Positions 32,469 through 40,760 of a stretch of 64,000 bases of DNA are shown one piece after another. The number at the start of each line of letters is the position of its first letter. Positions within the stretch are counted from its first letter, which is position 1. The notes under the pieces were generated by a model. It did no database searches. It saw nothing but the letters and a program-made list of their open reading frames with translations, and had not been told where the DNA came from. Position numbers and translations under genes: made by a program. The stretch spans positions 575 through 64,574 of the forward strand of contig NZ_JADNRM010000015.1 of NCBI RefSeq assembly GCF_021730445.1, given 5' to 3'. The stretch comes from Phocaeicola faecalis (GTDB lineage Bacteria > Bacteroidota > Bacteroidia > Bacteroidales > Bacteroidaceae).

Positions 32469-33572
32469 ATGGCTTTACAATGTGGCATTGTCGGCCTTCC
32501 GAACGTAGGAAAGTCGACACTTTTCAATTGCTTATCAAATGCAAAGGCTCAAGCAGCCAACTTCCCTTTTTGTACCATCGAACCCAATGTAGGCGTCATC
32601 ACCGTACCCGACGAACGTTTGACCAAGCTTGCCGAGCTGGTCCATCCGGGACGCATCGTACCCACCACAGTGGAAATAGTTGACATAGCCGGACTGGTGA
32701 AAGGCGCCAGCAAAGGCGAAGGATTAGGAAACAAATTCTTGGCCAATATCCGCGAGACCGACGCCATCCTGCACGTGCTCCGCTGCTTTGACGATGAAAA
32801 TGTAACCCACGTGGACGGCAGTGTAGACCCTGTACGCGATAAGGAAATCATCGACACCGAACTCCAGCTGAAAGACTTGGAGACCATTGAAAGCCGCATC
32901 CAGAAAGTGCAGAAACAGGCACAAACGGGCGGTGACAAGGTGGCCAAGCAAACATACGAAGTGCTTGTCAAATACAAAGAAGCCTTGGAGCAGGGCAAGT
33001 CTGCCCGCACCGTACAATTTGAAAGCAAAGACGAACAAAAGATTGCCAAAGAATTGTTCCTGTTGACTTCCAAACCGGTGATGTATGTATGCAATGTGGA
33101 CGAAGCGAGCGCAGTCAGCGGTAACAAATATGTCGAGATGGTGCGCGAAGCCGTAAAAGAAGAAAATGCAGAAATCTTGGTCGTAGCAGCCAAGACAGAA
33201 GCCGACATTGCAGAACTGGAAACATACGAAGACCGCCAGATGTTCCTGCAGGAAGTAGGTTTGGAAGAATCAGGTGTCAACCGTTTGATTAAAGCAGCCT
33301 ACAAGCTGTTGGATTTAGAGACATTCATCACAGCCGGAGAAATGGAAGTGAAGGCATGGACTTACCGCAAAGGCTGGAAAGCCCCCCAATGCGCCGGAGT
33401 TATCCATACCGACTTTGAAAAAGGCTTTATCCGTGCCGAAGTCATCAAATACGAAGATTACATTCATTATGGTTCGGAAGCAGCCGTAAAGGAAGCCGGA
33501 AAGATGGGCATTGAAGGCAAGGAATATGTGGTGCAGGATGGCGACATCATGCACTTCCGCTTCAATGTGTAA
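32469..33572 (+). CDS. ychF: redox-regulated ATPase/GTPase YchF (OLA1 family)
   Basis: The 367-residue protein begins MALQCGIVGLPNVGKSTLFN with the G1 motif, then has the OLA1-specific NFPFCTIEPNVGVITVPDERL and the G3-like DIAGLVKGASKGEGLGNKFL. A coiled-coil insert (about 130-200) and a C-terminal TGS domain (ETFITAGEMEVKAWTYRKGWKAPQCAGVIH) follow. It is a ribosome-associated Obg-family NTPase that often prefers ATP and affects stress responses. Confidence 0.96.
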   Translation: MALQCGIVGLPNVGKSTLFNCLSNAKAQAANFPFCTIEPNVGVITVPDERLTKLAELVHPGRIVPTTVEIVDIAGLVKGASKGEGLGNKFLANIRETDAILHVLRCFDDENVTHVDGSVDPVRDKEIIDTELQLKDLETIESRIQKVQKQAQTGGDKVAKQTYEVLVKYKEALEQGKSARTVQFESKDEQKIAKELFLLTSKPVMYVCNVDEASAVSGNKYVEMVREAVKEENAEILVVAAKTEADIAELETYEDRQMFLQEVGLEESGVNRLIKAAYKLLDLETFITAGEMEVKAWTYRKGWKAPQCAGVIHTDFEKGFIRAEVIKYEDYIHYGSEAAVKEAGKMGIEGKEYVVQDGDIMHFRFNV

Positions 33573-33583
33573 GATATTCTCTT

Positions 33584-33621
33584 GTTGGGCAATTGTAAGA
33601 TATCATTAACAACTGCCCAAC
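33584..33621. other. inverted repeat between ychF and the panE-like gene
   Basis: GTTGGGCA (33584-33591) and TGCCCAAC (33614-33621) form a perfect 8-bp stem with a 22-base loop. There is no T-tract. It may be a weak structure in the leader of the next gene. Confidence 0.35.
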
Positions 33622-33648
33622 ATAACATTAATCAATCATATACCCAAA

Positions 33649-34581
33649 ATGACAAACAACGAACCTAACTTTCTTATTATAGGAACCGGTGGCGTTGGAG
33701 GCAGCATTGCCGGTTTTCTTGCTTTAGCAGGAAAAAATGTGACATGCATTGCCCGTGGCAAACACCTGGAAGCCATCCGCGAAAAAGGACTTCACTTGAA
33801 GTCGGATTTAAAAGGCGAACATTACCTTCCCATAAAAGCCTGTACAGCCGAAGAATATGACGGACAAGCAGACGTCATCTTCGTATGCGTAAAGGGATAT
33901 TCCATCGACTCCATTCAGGACGTTCTGGAACGCGCTTCGCACCCAGACACTTTAGTGATTCCTATCCTGAATGTGTATGGAACCGGTCCCCGCATCGGCC
34001 GACTTGTTCCACGTGTAACGGTGCTCGACGGCTGCATATACATTGTCGGTTTCGTATCCGGCACAGGCGAAATCACGCAAATGGGCAAGATATTCCGCCT
34101 TGTCTTTGGAGCACGCCCCGAACAAGGCATAGCTCCCGAACGCCTGAAAGCCATCGCAACTATACTGATAGATGCAGGCATCAAGGCAGACATATCGGAT
34201 GACATCAACCGAGACACTTTCATCAAATGGTCCTTCATCTCTGCCATGGCATGCACAGGAGCTTATCACGACGTACCGATGGGCGCATTGCAGCACCCCG
34301 GCGCAGAACGCGATACCTTTATCGGCCTGTCGCGCGAAAGTAGCGAAATGGGACGTCGCATGGGCATCATATTTCCCGAAGACCCGATAGAATACAACCT
34401 GAAAGTAATTGACAAGCTAGACCCCCAAAGCACTGCCTCCATGCAGAAGGACATTGCCAAAGGCCACGAATCAGAGATACAGGGAATGCTGTTCGACATG
34501 ATTGAACTGGGAGAAAAACTGGAGGTGGACATGCCTACTTATCGCAAAGTGGAAAAGAAATTCAAGACCTGTCATTCGTAA
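33649..34581 (+). CDS. ketopantoate reductase-like protein (PanE/ApbA family)
   Basis: The 310-residue protein has the N-terminal NADPH-binding fold [28 protein letters not shown] and the C-terminal ApbA helical domain with [20 protein letters not shown] and the conserved acidic pair region. PanE reduces 2-dehydropantoate to pantoate for coenzyme A synthesis. Families related to PanE exist with other 2-oxo acid substrates, so the substrate is probable, not certain. It is followed after 11 bases by lgt. Confidence 0.85.
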   Translation: MTNNEPNFLIIGTGGVGGSIAGFLALAGKNVTCIARGKHLEAIREKGLHLKSDLKGEHYLPIKACTAEEYDGQADVIFVCVKGYSIDSIQDVLERASHPDTLVIPILNVYGTGPRIGRLVPRVTVLDGCIYIVGFVSGTGEITQMGKIFRLVFGARPEQGIAPERLKAIATILIDAGIKADISDDINRDTFIKWSFISAMACTGAYHDVPMGALQHPGAERDTFIGLSRESSEMGRRMGIIFPEDPIEYNLKVIDKLDPQSTASMQKDIAKGHESEIQGMLFDMIELGEKLEVDMPTYRKVEKKFKTCHS

Positions 34582-34592
34582 CCCCCAAAATT

Positions 34593-35420
34593 ATGCACCA
34601 ATTACTCCATATCGTCTGGAATCCCGAAATAGAGGCAATCTCTATCTTCGGCATCACTATCCGTTACTATTCCATCCTGTTTGTCACAGGACTGATTTTG
34701 GCCTACTGGGTCATCTCCAAACTGTATAAAGACCAAAAGATTCCGTATGAGAAATTTGATTCCCTCTTTATTTACTGCCTGCTGGGTATCGTTGCAGGCG
34801 CACGGTTGGGGCATTGCCTGTTTTATGAACCGGGCTATTGGCTTTCCCACCCTCTCGAAATGATTCTTCCCGTCAAGTTTATAGACGGAGGCATCAAATG
34901 GACAGGCTATCTAGGTTTAGCGAGCCACGGAGGAACCATCGGATTGCTACTCTCCCTTTGGATTTATGCCCGTAAAATGAAATTAAACTATCTTTCCGTA
35001 CTCGACAACATTGCCATTGCCACCCCTATCGCCGCCTGTTTTATCCGTTTGGGCAACTTGATGAATGGCGAGATAGTCGGCAAACTGAGTAATGTGCCCT
35101 GGGCATTCATCTTCCCCCGCGAAGGAATGCAACCGCGCCATCCGGCACAACTCTATGAAGCCATAGCCTATCTCATCATCTTCGTCATAGGACTGTCTTT
35201 ATACAAGAAATACAAAACCTCCCTCCTTCCGGGTTTCTATTTCGGCTACTGCCTCACCACCATCTTCGTTTTCCGCTTCTTCGTAGAGTTTATCAAAGCA
35301 AGCCAAGAAGCATACGAAGACAGCATGATGCTCAATATGGGGCAATGGCTCAGCATTCCGTTTATCCTCATCGGAGCACATTTTATGTATCACTCTTTCA
35401 AACCGGCTAAAAACAAATGA
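34593..35420 (+). CDS. lgt: prolipoprotein diacylglyceryl transferase
   Basis: The 275-residue inner-membrane enzyme has about seven membrane helices. Signature regions are [31 protein letters not shown] (the H-G-G motif), [13 protein letters not shown] and [12 protein letters not shown]. It transfers diacylglycerol to the lipobox cysteine, the first step for the many lipoproteins in this window. It overlaps the next gene by four bases (ATGA). Confidence 0.96.
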   Translation: MHQLLHIVWNPEIEAISIFGITIRYYSILFVTGLILAYWVISKLYKDQKIPYEKFDSLFIYCLLGIVAGARLGHCLFYEPGYWLSHPLEMILPVKFIDGGIKWTGYLGLASHGGTIGLLLSLWIYARKMKLNYLSVLDNIAIATPIAACFIRLGNLMNGEIVGKLSNVPWAFIFPREGMQPRHPAQLYEAIAYLIIFVIGLSLYKKYKTSLLPGFYFGYCLTTIFVFRFFVEFIKASQEAYEDSMMLNMGQWLSIPFILIGAHFMYHSFKPAKNK

Positions 35421-36079
35421 AACATATCATAGACATTGACACTTGGGAACGTCGGGACAACTATAATTTCTTCCGCACTTTCCACAATTCATGGATTTCC
35501 ATCACCAGCGAGGTAGAATGCGGCGAAGCCCTTGCTGCGGCAAAAGCCTCCGGACGCTCCTTTTTCCTTTATTATCTTTATGCCATCCTTCGGGCTGCCA
35601 ATGAAGTGAAAGAGTTCAGATTTCGTACAGACAAGCATGGAAATGTAGTTTATCATGACACGGTGGACATGAGTACCCCCATCGCCGTGCCGGGAAAGAC
35701 CTTCTACACGGTGCGCATCCCCTATCATGAAGATTTCGAATGTTTCTATGCAGAAGCACGCCGCATCATCACTTCTATCCCCGAAGACGGCGACCCATAC
35801 GGCACCGACAAAGAGATAGAAGAAAAAGGAGACTATGATGTAGTTCAGCTCAGTGCCACTCCCCAGCTTTACTTCACCTCGCTCACCTACACCCAGAAAG
35901 AACCGGAGCACCCGCTGGACTATCCATTAATGAATGCAGGAAAGGCTGTCATCCGGGGTGGAGTACCGGTGATGCCCATCGCCTTGACTGTCAGCCACGC
36001 TTTTGTAGACGGAGCGCATATAGCACAGTTCTTTCAGAAAGTTGAAAAGACAATGAAAGAACTGGCTGAAGCCAAATAA
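35417..36079 (+). CDS. chloramphenicol acetyltransferase-like protein
   Basis: This 220-residue protein belongs to the CAT fold family: [17 protein letters not shown] at the N-terminus and [17 protein letters not shown] near the end. The classical CAT motif HHAVCDG reads SHAFVDG here, so the second (catalytic) His and the Asp are kept but the first His is lost. Chromosomal members of this group are common in Bacteroides and need not give chloramphenicol resistance. The native acyl acceptor is unknown. It is translationally coupled to lgt. Confidence 0.8.
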   Translation: MKHIIDIDTWERRDNYNFFRTFHNSWISITSEVECGEALAAAKASGRSFFLYYLYAILRAANEVKEFRFRTDKHGNVVYHDTVDMSTPIAVPGKTFYTVRIPYHEDFECFYAEARRIITSIPEDGDPYGTDKEIEEKGDYDVVQLSATPQLYFTSLTYTQKEPEHPLDYPLMNAGKAVIRGGVPVMPIALTVSHAFVDGAHIAQFFQKVEKTMKELAEAK

Positions 36080-36142
36080 CAGGTTAAAGGAAGGGATACC
36101 ATTTCATGACCACGCACGAATGATATCCCTTTTACTAGAATT

Positions 36143-36240
36143 CCTTAAAACAGTCAATGCACTGTCCGGCTTCACATTCAGCTATGAATCTACCTGATAT
36201 AATACCTCTAAAAGAGAAAGATAACTGCCTGAGAAGCATT
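36143..36240 (-). pseudogene. 98-bp chimeric remnant of a TPR-regulator paralog
   Basis: Bases 36143-36202 match 39971-40030 (5' coding part of the TPR regulator) with one mismatch. Bases 36201-36240 match 40166-40205 (upstream of that gene) with one mismatch. The 135 bases that separate these parts in the intact locus, including the start codon, are absent. This is the scar of a deleted or recombined second copy. The rest of the gap 36080-36328 holds nothing callable. Confidence 0.8.
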
Positions 36241-36328
36241 TACGTACTTTTTTATCAGCACTTTCCCAAATACACAATCCAGCCTTCCTCCTGAGTGAAC
36301 GAGAATAGACGATTAATATTGTAAAACC

Positions 36329-37342
36329 TTACCGACTGATATCATAAGTATATATTTTATAAGGCTCCTTCCTATTTACTGCATACAATATTCCATTCGG
36401 AGAAACAGTAAACTTGTCATATACTTTATCAAACAGAAATCTATTTTTCAAATTTCCATCCCAATCCCATACTTGCAATTCCGGTATGGCGCCTTTTACA
36501 TATATCTGTTCACTAGTAACACCTTGATAAAAAAGAACATAAATCGTATCATCCATAGCCACTGCCGACAACCAAAAAGGGGTAGTAATTCTTTCTCTTA
36601 GCTTCTCCAATGTATTATGCCGCTCCGGAATATCTTTTAGCCTGATTTCCTGTAACAGTTCTCCAGCCATACTGTATTTGCGGATAAGGTTATGATATAT
36701 ATAAAAGTCAAATATAACCTTTTTGCCCATTCTTCCGGCCGTACATTTATAATCTAATCGGGCCTGTTCCTCCTGCTCTAGATTTTTAGATGGATAATCG
36801 CCAAAAGGGACAGCAGTTCCACTCGAATAAATAAAATGTTCTTTTCCACTAGAACCGTCCGTATTACCACTCATAATATAATAATCATTATCCAACCGAA
36901 CTAACTGATTTATTGCATCAGGAATAGCTATTGCTACATTGTGTACTATACAGATTTTCTTGTTCTCAATCATGATTTCTCGTTCAATATCATTATCCAA
37001 AATAAAAAAGCTGGAGTCCGAACTCACAAAATAATCCGCTCGTGGATGAATCAATTCATTAGGTCCCCCGCCCTTATATCCTGAAGAGAATTCATATTTC
37101 AAGCTGTCCGCCGTCCAAAAAGAGAGAGTCGGGTCATTCTTTGGTTCGATAAACACCAAATGATTATTAAAATAAAAGAACCCACGTGGATCTAAAATTT
37201 TGGTAGAATCTAAATTAAACTCCCGGAACGTACCTTGTTCCAGCTTTACATCACTCAGATTCAGTTCTTTAAAATGTCGGGAAGAACATCCAACAGACAA
37301 CGCTATCGACACAAAACATACAATGTAATAAATGTATTTCAT
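36329..37342 (-). CDS. six-bladed beta-propeller lipoprotein (TolB-like)
   Basis: The 337-residue protein starts at ATG 37342 (MKYIYYIVCFVSIALSVGC) with a clear lipobox. The body has the repeated short-strand pattern of TolB-like six-bladed propellers common in Bacteroides (GGGPNELIHPRADYFVSS, IFDFYIYHNLIRKYSMAGELLQEIRL, DKFTVSPNGILYAV). It has no catalytic motif. It is not linked to a polysaccharide locus here. Upstream is a small array and terminator; downstream is the TPR remnant. Confidence 0.72.
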   Translation of the reverse strand: MKYIYYIVCFVSIALSVGCSSRHFKELNLSDVKLEQGTFREFNLDSTKILDPRGFFYFNNHLVFIEPKNDPTLSFWTADSLKYEFSSGYKGGGPNELIHPRADYFVSSDSSFFILDNDIEREIMIENKKICIVHNVAIAIPDAINQLVRLDNDYYIMSGNTDGSSGKEHFIYSSGTAVPFGDYPSKNLEQEEQARLDYKCTAGRMGKKVIFDFYIYHNLIRKYSMAGELLQEIRLKDIPERHNTLEKLRERITTPFWLSAVAMDDTIYVLFYQGVTSEQIYVKGAIPELQVWDWDGNLKNRFLFDKVYDKFTVSPNGILYAVNRKEPYKIYTYDISR

Positions 37343-37536
37343 AATTGCTTCCTTATTATTTAAAATAAAAAAAGACAGTTCATCAAAAAGAGCCAGCAAC
37401 CATCAGAAGGATAATTCCGATGCTAATAATCAGTATTCCCTTTTTATAATAGTATTTTTCAAATTTACTCACAATAATAGTCATAATAAATGTGACTGAC
37501 AAGAATATGTTTCTTTTTCACTATAAGTACCTACCC

Positions 37537-37615
37537 CCCAAACAATAGACATTGTTTGGGAAAAACCTCCTGTCAACTTTTGTCTTTCTTTATAAGACAT
37601 CCGGAGAGTTGAAAC
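37537..37615. repeat. array D copy 1: palindromic unit plus conserved 45-bp tail
   Basis: A perfect 10-bp-arm palindrome CCCAAACAAT-AGAC-ATTGTTTGGG (37537-37560) leads into a 22-bp unit (37549-37570). A tail (37571-37615) follows that is repeated at 40536-40580 with three mismatches. It lies between minus-strand genes, upstream of the propeller gene. Confidence 0.7.
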
Positions 37616-37617
37616 GA

Positions 37618-37656
37618 AAAATGCCGATGCACTTCTCGTCCGCATCGGCATTTTCT
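37618..37656. terminator. terminator after the small barrel gene
   Basis: AATGCCGATGC (37620-37630) pairs perfectly with GCATCGGCATT (37642-37652). A-rich and T-rich flanks suit both strands. On the minus strand it ends the small barrel transcript. Confidence 0.8.
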
Positions 37657-37675
37657 ATATAGACAAATATCTTAT

Positions 37676-37744
37676 TCAAAAACGGTATCCTATAGAAACC
37701 TGTAAGGTAGAATTACGTAAACCATAGGTCGGTTGCGCCTTCAT
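37676..37744 (-). pseudogene. C-terminal remnant of an outer-membrane barrel protein
   Basis: On the minus strand 22 codons (MKAQPTYGLRNSTLQVSIGYRF) end in TGA with a typical barrel C-terminus and terminal Phe. An in-frame stop lies just upstream. The intact barrel gene next to it also ends GIGYKF. This looks like the stub of a paralog. Confidence 0.5.
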
Positions 37745-37780
37745 AAGCGTTTGTTTTTAGTTTCTCTCCTACTGCCACTT

Positions 37781-38344
37781 TTAGAACTTATAACCTATAC
37801 CAGCAGAAAGTGTCAGCCCATGCCCTCCATAGTTCACAAAATTCGTTTTCAGAGAATACTTACAGTCCATAGAAACGAACCAATGTTTATGCTCCACAGA
37901 CACTCCCCCTTTCAAACCGTAAGTGAAATGGTTACCAAAATCAAGATGCCACCATTCGCCATATTTCTGCTGACATCCGAACATAGCATACTGCACATAA
38001 GGCCCTGCATTAATACGCATAGAGAAAGCATCACTCAACTTCACTTTAAAAGAAGCCAATACAGGAAGTGTCAAAGCATATTGGCTAAAAAACGCATCTA
38101 CCTTTGTCTTGTCCTTCGAATCATTTTCTTCGTAAGTAAGTATCAACTGCGGTTGGATATACCATGATTCACTCAACCGGATATCATACAGCCCACCAAC
38201 ATAGCCACCGGCTCTCCATGCAAATCCTTTGGCAGAAGTAGTTGACAGATTAACACCACCGACCACTCCCCACCGGTTCTGAGCAGCAGCCGAAAATACT
38301 ACAATCATAAAAAGCGACATCAAAAATAATAACTTTGCTTTCAT
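37781..38344 (-). CDS. PorT-family outer-membrane beta-barrel protein
   Basis: The 187-residue protein has a signal peptide (MKAKLLFLMSLFMIVVFSAAAQ) and alternating barrel strands typical of OMP_b-brl_2 (WGVVGGVNLSTTSAKGF, YVGGLYDIRLSESWYIQPQLILTY, MRINAGPYVQYAMFG). It ends in aromatic Phe as needed for Bam insertion. Its function is unknown; small barrels of this kind are abundant in Bacteroides. The promoter box is at 38370-38377. Confidence 0.82.
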   Translation of the reverse strand: MKAKLLFLMSLFMIVVFSAAAQNRWGVVGGVNLSTTSAKGFAWRAGGYVGGLYDIRLSESWYIQPQLILTYEENDSKDKTKVDAFFSQYALTLPVLASFKVKLSDAFSMRINAGPYVQYAMFGCQQKYGEWWHLDFGNHFTYGLKGGVSVEHKHWFVSMDCKYSLKTNFVNYGGHGLTLSAGIGYKF

Positions 38345-38369
38345 ATCTCTTTGTTTTAAAATGATGCTG

Positions 38370-38377
38370 CAAAGTTA
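38370..38377 (-). promoter_or_regulatory. -7 element of the small barrel gene
   Basis: CAAAGTTA on plus is TAACTTTG on minus, 25 bases before ATG 38344. Confidence 0.6.
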
Positions 38378-38455
38378 GGATGAGAATAGTATAACAACAA
38401 GCGAAAGCGATGACACTACAAAAAGATAATACACTATCTATCAGTAGTATACATT

Positions 38456-40117
38456 CTACACCTCTGACAATTTCCGCTTTATTCTGGACCTGCGCTGATT
38501 AATGGCTTGCGTATCGCTAAAACCCAGACATAATGCAACGGTCAAAGAAGAGAGCCCTGTCTGTTCCATACAAAGAAAGAACAAATCATCTTCAGTCAAC
38601 CCCGAACACTTAGCTTGCAAAGAAGATACATACGTCGAATAAATCCCCAAAATCACTTTTTTAAGCTTATCTGTCTCCACCGTAGAGAAGACCATTCTAT
38701 GCTTTTTATCTGTCTTATCCTGATTGGCCAATGCCATTACTTTTCTATAAATCGGTGTCTGCTGGAACTGCCAAGCCTGCAACTCTATCTTCTCTTTCTC
38801 CAATTGAGTTATCAACCGCTCTCTTTTGCTGATTTCATCCAGATTCTTATTTTCCTTATCCCGCAAAAGAGCGATGACAGCTTCATTCTCCTCTATCCGC
38901 CATTGCATCGTACGCAGTTTGTCATTCGTATACTCCAATGACTGTTGATAAAGCACTTCCTGCCTGTTCTTCCTATTAATACGGTATTGGTAAACGAGAA
39001 TCATTACAAAGAAGATGACAACAGCGACAAAAACTATCAGTCCTATCGTCATTCTTGACTTTCTTTGTTCCTCCCTTATTCCCAGTTCCGTTTGATGCTT
39101 ATAGACCAGATGCTGTACTTCGGACAGTTCCTCACCGGCATCCAAGGAATCCCGAATCATCACAAAAGTATCCAGATAGTGATAAGCAGACTTATAATTG
39201 CCCAATTGGGCTTTAACCACAGCAAGTGACCAATAAGGCATTGCTTGAGGCTCAGAGAGAAACAAGCTCTTATCCAAATAATAGCCGGCAGAATCATATT
39301 GCCCCAAATCAATATATAAATCACCCATATTCAAAAAATAAAGCCCCGATTGGGGATATTTGTCAGAGAGAGACTGCAACACCTTACGTGCATAAACCAC
39401 AGCCGAATCTGTTTCTCGAAATTGTCTATAACGGATACTCAGATTATGCCAAGAGGCAATCATCATGCTTGTATCTCCTCCATTCTCCGCATACTCCACC
39501 GCTTTTCGCTGATAAGCAAGGGCAGAATCCTGTTTCCCCCTCATTGTATAGACATACCCGATATTATTATAGACCACGGCTGTATCTCCGGCATTATACG
39601 AATAATATAAAGACCGGTTCAACACTTCCAACGCCTTGTCATATAGCCCGCAATCTCCATACCATAATCCCAGCACGCTATAAATCAAGCTCCTGCATAG
39701 CGTATCCTCCGGATAATCCTGCAACACGTCCAACGCTTTCAGATTCATCTCTATCGCTGCCTTTTTATCATCCATCTGTGCCAGCAACCGCCCTTTATAA
39801 AGCAAAGCCACTGCCATCTCCTTATCATCATCGCCATAATAATCGAGTGCAAAATCCAATAATGAATCGCAAGGCAACAAAGGCAACTCATTTTTATCCA
39901 TAGCCTCAGCCATTAGCAATGCATAATAGGCCCTGTCCGCTTCTGTCATTTCATCCAAAACAGATATACTCCTTAAAACAGTCAATGCACTGTCCGGCTT
40001 CACATTCAGCAATGAATCTACCTGATATAACAGCAGATTAGAGGAGTGGTGATTACAGGCAAACAAGCAAACAGCCAGCAGGCCGATGACATTTAAATTC
40101 ACAATAAATGAACGCAT
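38456..40117 (-). CDS. TPR lipoprotein regulator with transmembrane helix and HTH-like end
   Basis: The 553-residue protein has a lipoprotein-like signal (IGLLAVCLFAC) and about eight TPR units (for example ALYYSY-, AVVYNNIGYVYTMRGKQDSA, PYWSLAVVKAQLGNYKSAYH). A membrane helix (MTIGLIVFVAVVIFFVMILVY), a long coiled coil (about 385-450) and a C-terminal helix-turn-helix-like part (SSLTVALCLGFSDTQAINQRRSRIKRKL) follow. It shares its architecture with 13767-15446. It probably couples an envelope signal to transcription. The promoter is at 40154-40161. Part of its 5' region is duplicated as a remnant at 36143-36240. Confidence 0.75.
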   Translation of the reverse strand: MRSFIVNLNVIGLLAVCLFACNHHSSNLLLYQVDSLLNVKPDSALTVLRSISVLDEMTEADRAYYALLMAEAMDKNELPLLPCDSLLDFALDYYGDDDKEMAVALLYKGRLLAQMDDKKAAIEMNLKALDVLQDYPEDTLCRSLIYSVLGLWYGDCGLYDKALEVLNRSLYYSYNAGDTAVVYNNIGYVYTMRGKQDSALAYQRKAVEYAENGGDTSMMIASWHNLSIRYRQFRETDSAVVYARKVLQSLSDKYPQSGLYFLNMGDLYIDLGQYDSAGYYLDKSLFLSEPQAMPYWSLAVVKAQLGNYKSAYHYLDTFVMIRDSLDAGEELSEVQHLVYKHQTELGIREEQRKSRMTIGLIVFVAVVIFFVMILVYQYRINRKNRQEVLYQQSLEYTNDKLRTMQWRIEENEAVIALLRDKENKNLDEISKRERLITQLEKEKIELQAWQFQQTPIYRKVMALANQDKTDKKHRMVFSTVETDKLKKVILGIYSTYVSSLQAKCSGLTEDDLFFLCMEQTGLSSLTVALCLGFSDTQAINQRRSRIKRKLSEV

Positions 40118-40153
40118 AATAATTTTGTCTTTAGTTTTCTAGTTTTCTGCAGG

Positions 40154-40161
40154 CAAAGGTA
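40154..40161 (-). promoter_or_regulatory. -7 element of the TPR regulator gene
   Basis: CAAAGGTA on plus is TACCTTTG on minus, 36 bases before ATG 40117. The sequence just upstream of it is copied at 36201-36240. Confidence 0.6.
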
Positions 40162-40371
40162 GTAAAATACCTCTAAAAGAGAAAGATAACTGTCTGAGAA
40201 GCATTAAGAAGACAAAGTTTTACCATACACTGGTAAGAGTTCGCACGTAAGTACCCCCCCCAACAATGCCCATTGTTTACATAAACAATCACTACCGGTT
40301 GACCGTGAAGTACGCCGTCAGCGTACAATGTTTCCATAGCTTCTTCTTTTATTAATGAACGTAAAATATAC

Positions 40372-40459
40372 ATTAACCACTCTCGTGGTTAACTTTAACC
40401 ACAATCGTGACTAAGCCTAACCACCCTCGTGAACAGACTTAACCACGGCGGTGGTTAAG
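40372..40459. repeat. array B: four 22-bp palindromic units
   Basis: Units at 40372, 40394, 40416 and 40438 share (T)TAACCAC-nn(T/C)(C/G)-GTGnnTAA. Units 1 and 4 are nearly perfect dyads (TTAACCAC/GTGGTTAA). The period is exactly 22 bp and there are no spacers. The 643-base gap 40118-40760 contains this, array D copy 2 and a repeat-hairpin, and no convincing gene. Confidence 0.8.
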
Positions 40460-40491
40460 CAATTGCAATAGGCTTCTTACATAAACGGTTA

Positions 40492-40580
40492 CTATTGTTT
40501 GGAAAAACACTCTCTATTGTTTGAAAAAAGCCTCCAGCCAACTTTTGTCTTTCTTTATAAGACATTCGGAGAGTTGAAAC
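40492..40580. repeat. array D copy 2: two 22-bp units plus 45-bp tail
   Basis: CTATTGTTTGGAAAAACACT and CTATTGTTTGAAAAAAGCCT, each plus two bases, repeat at 22 bp (40492-40535). The tail 40536-40580 matches 37571-37615 with three mismatches. Confidence 0.7.
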
Positions 40581-40594
40581 AAAAAAAAATGAAA

Positions 40595-40659
40595 GTGTGT
40601 CGGAACTCTCATAAACTAAAAATCACCCTCGCCACAGGTAGTTGTAGCAAGGGTGATTT
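40595..40659. repeat. 36-bp interspersed repeat copy 2 with hairpin
   Basis: 40595-40630 matches 20378-20413. Its end forms a hairpin AAATCACCCT (40620-40629) with AGGGTGATTT (40650-40659). Copy 1 lacks the right arm. Confidence 0.6.
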
Positions 40660-40760
40660 CGATAAAGATGTTCGTCAATTAATAGCCAAAGTCCTTTCCC
40701 CTATGAGTTCATAACCGACATCAGGCTTCACTTCAAGTCATAAGTATAATCATAAGGGCA

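Noticed and set aside
34005..34020. Second parS site, TGTTCCACGTGTAACG
   Set aside because: It has two mismatches, breaks the dyad and lies inside the panE-like coding sequence.
39226..39903. A 225-codon plus-strand open frame inside the TPR regulator
   Set aside because: Its composition (rich in Tyr, His and Pro) is what antisense of the regulator would give, and it has no recognisable family.
40173..40373. A 66-codon minus-strand frame with an eight-G run, possibly phase-variable
   Set aside because: The C/G run belongs to the interspersed CCCCCC-AAACAAT-type repeat seen elsewhere in gaps, and the frame overlaps palindromic repeat DNA.
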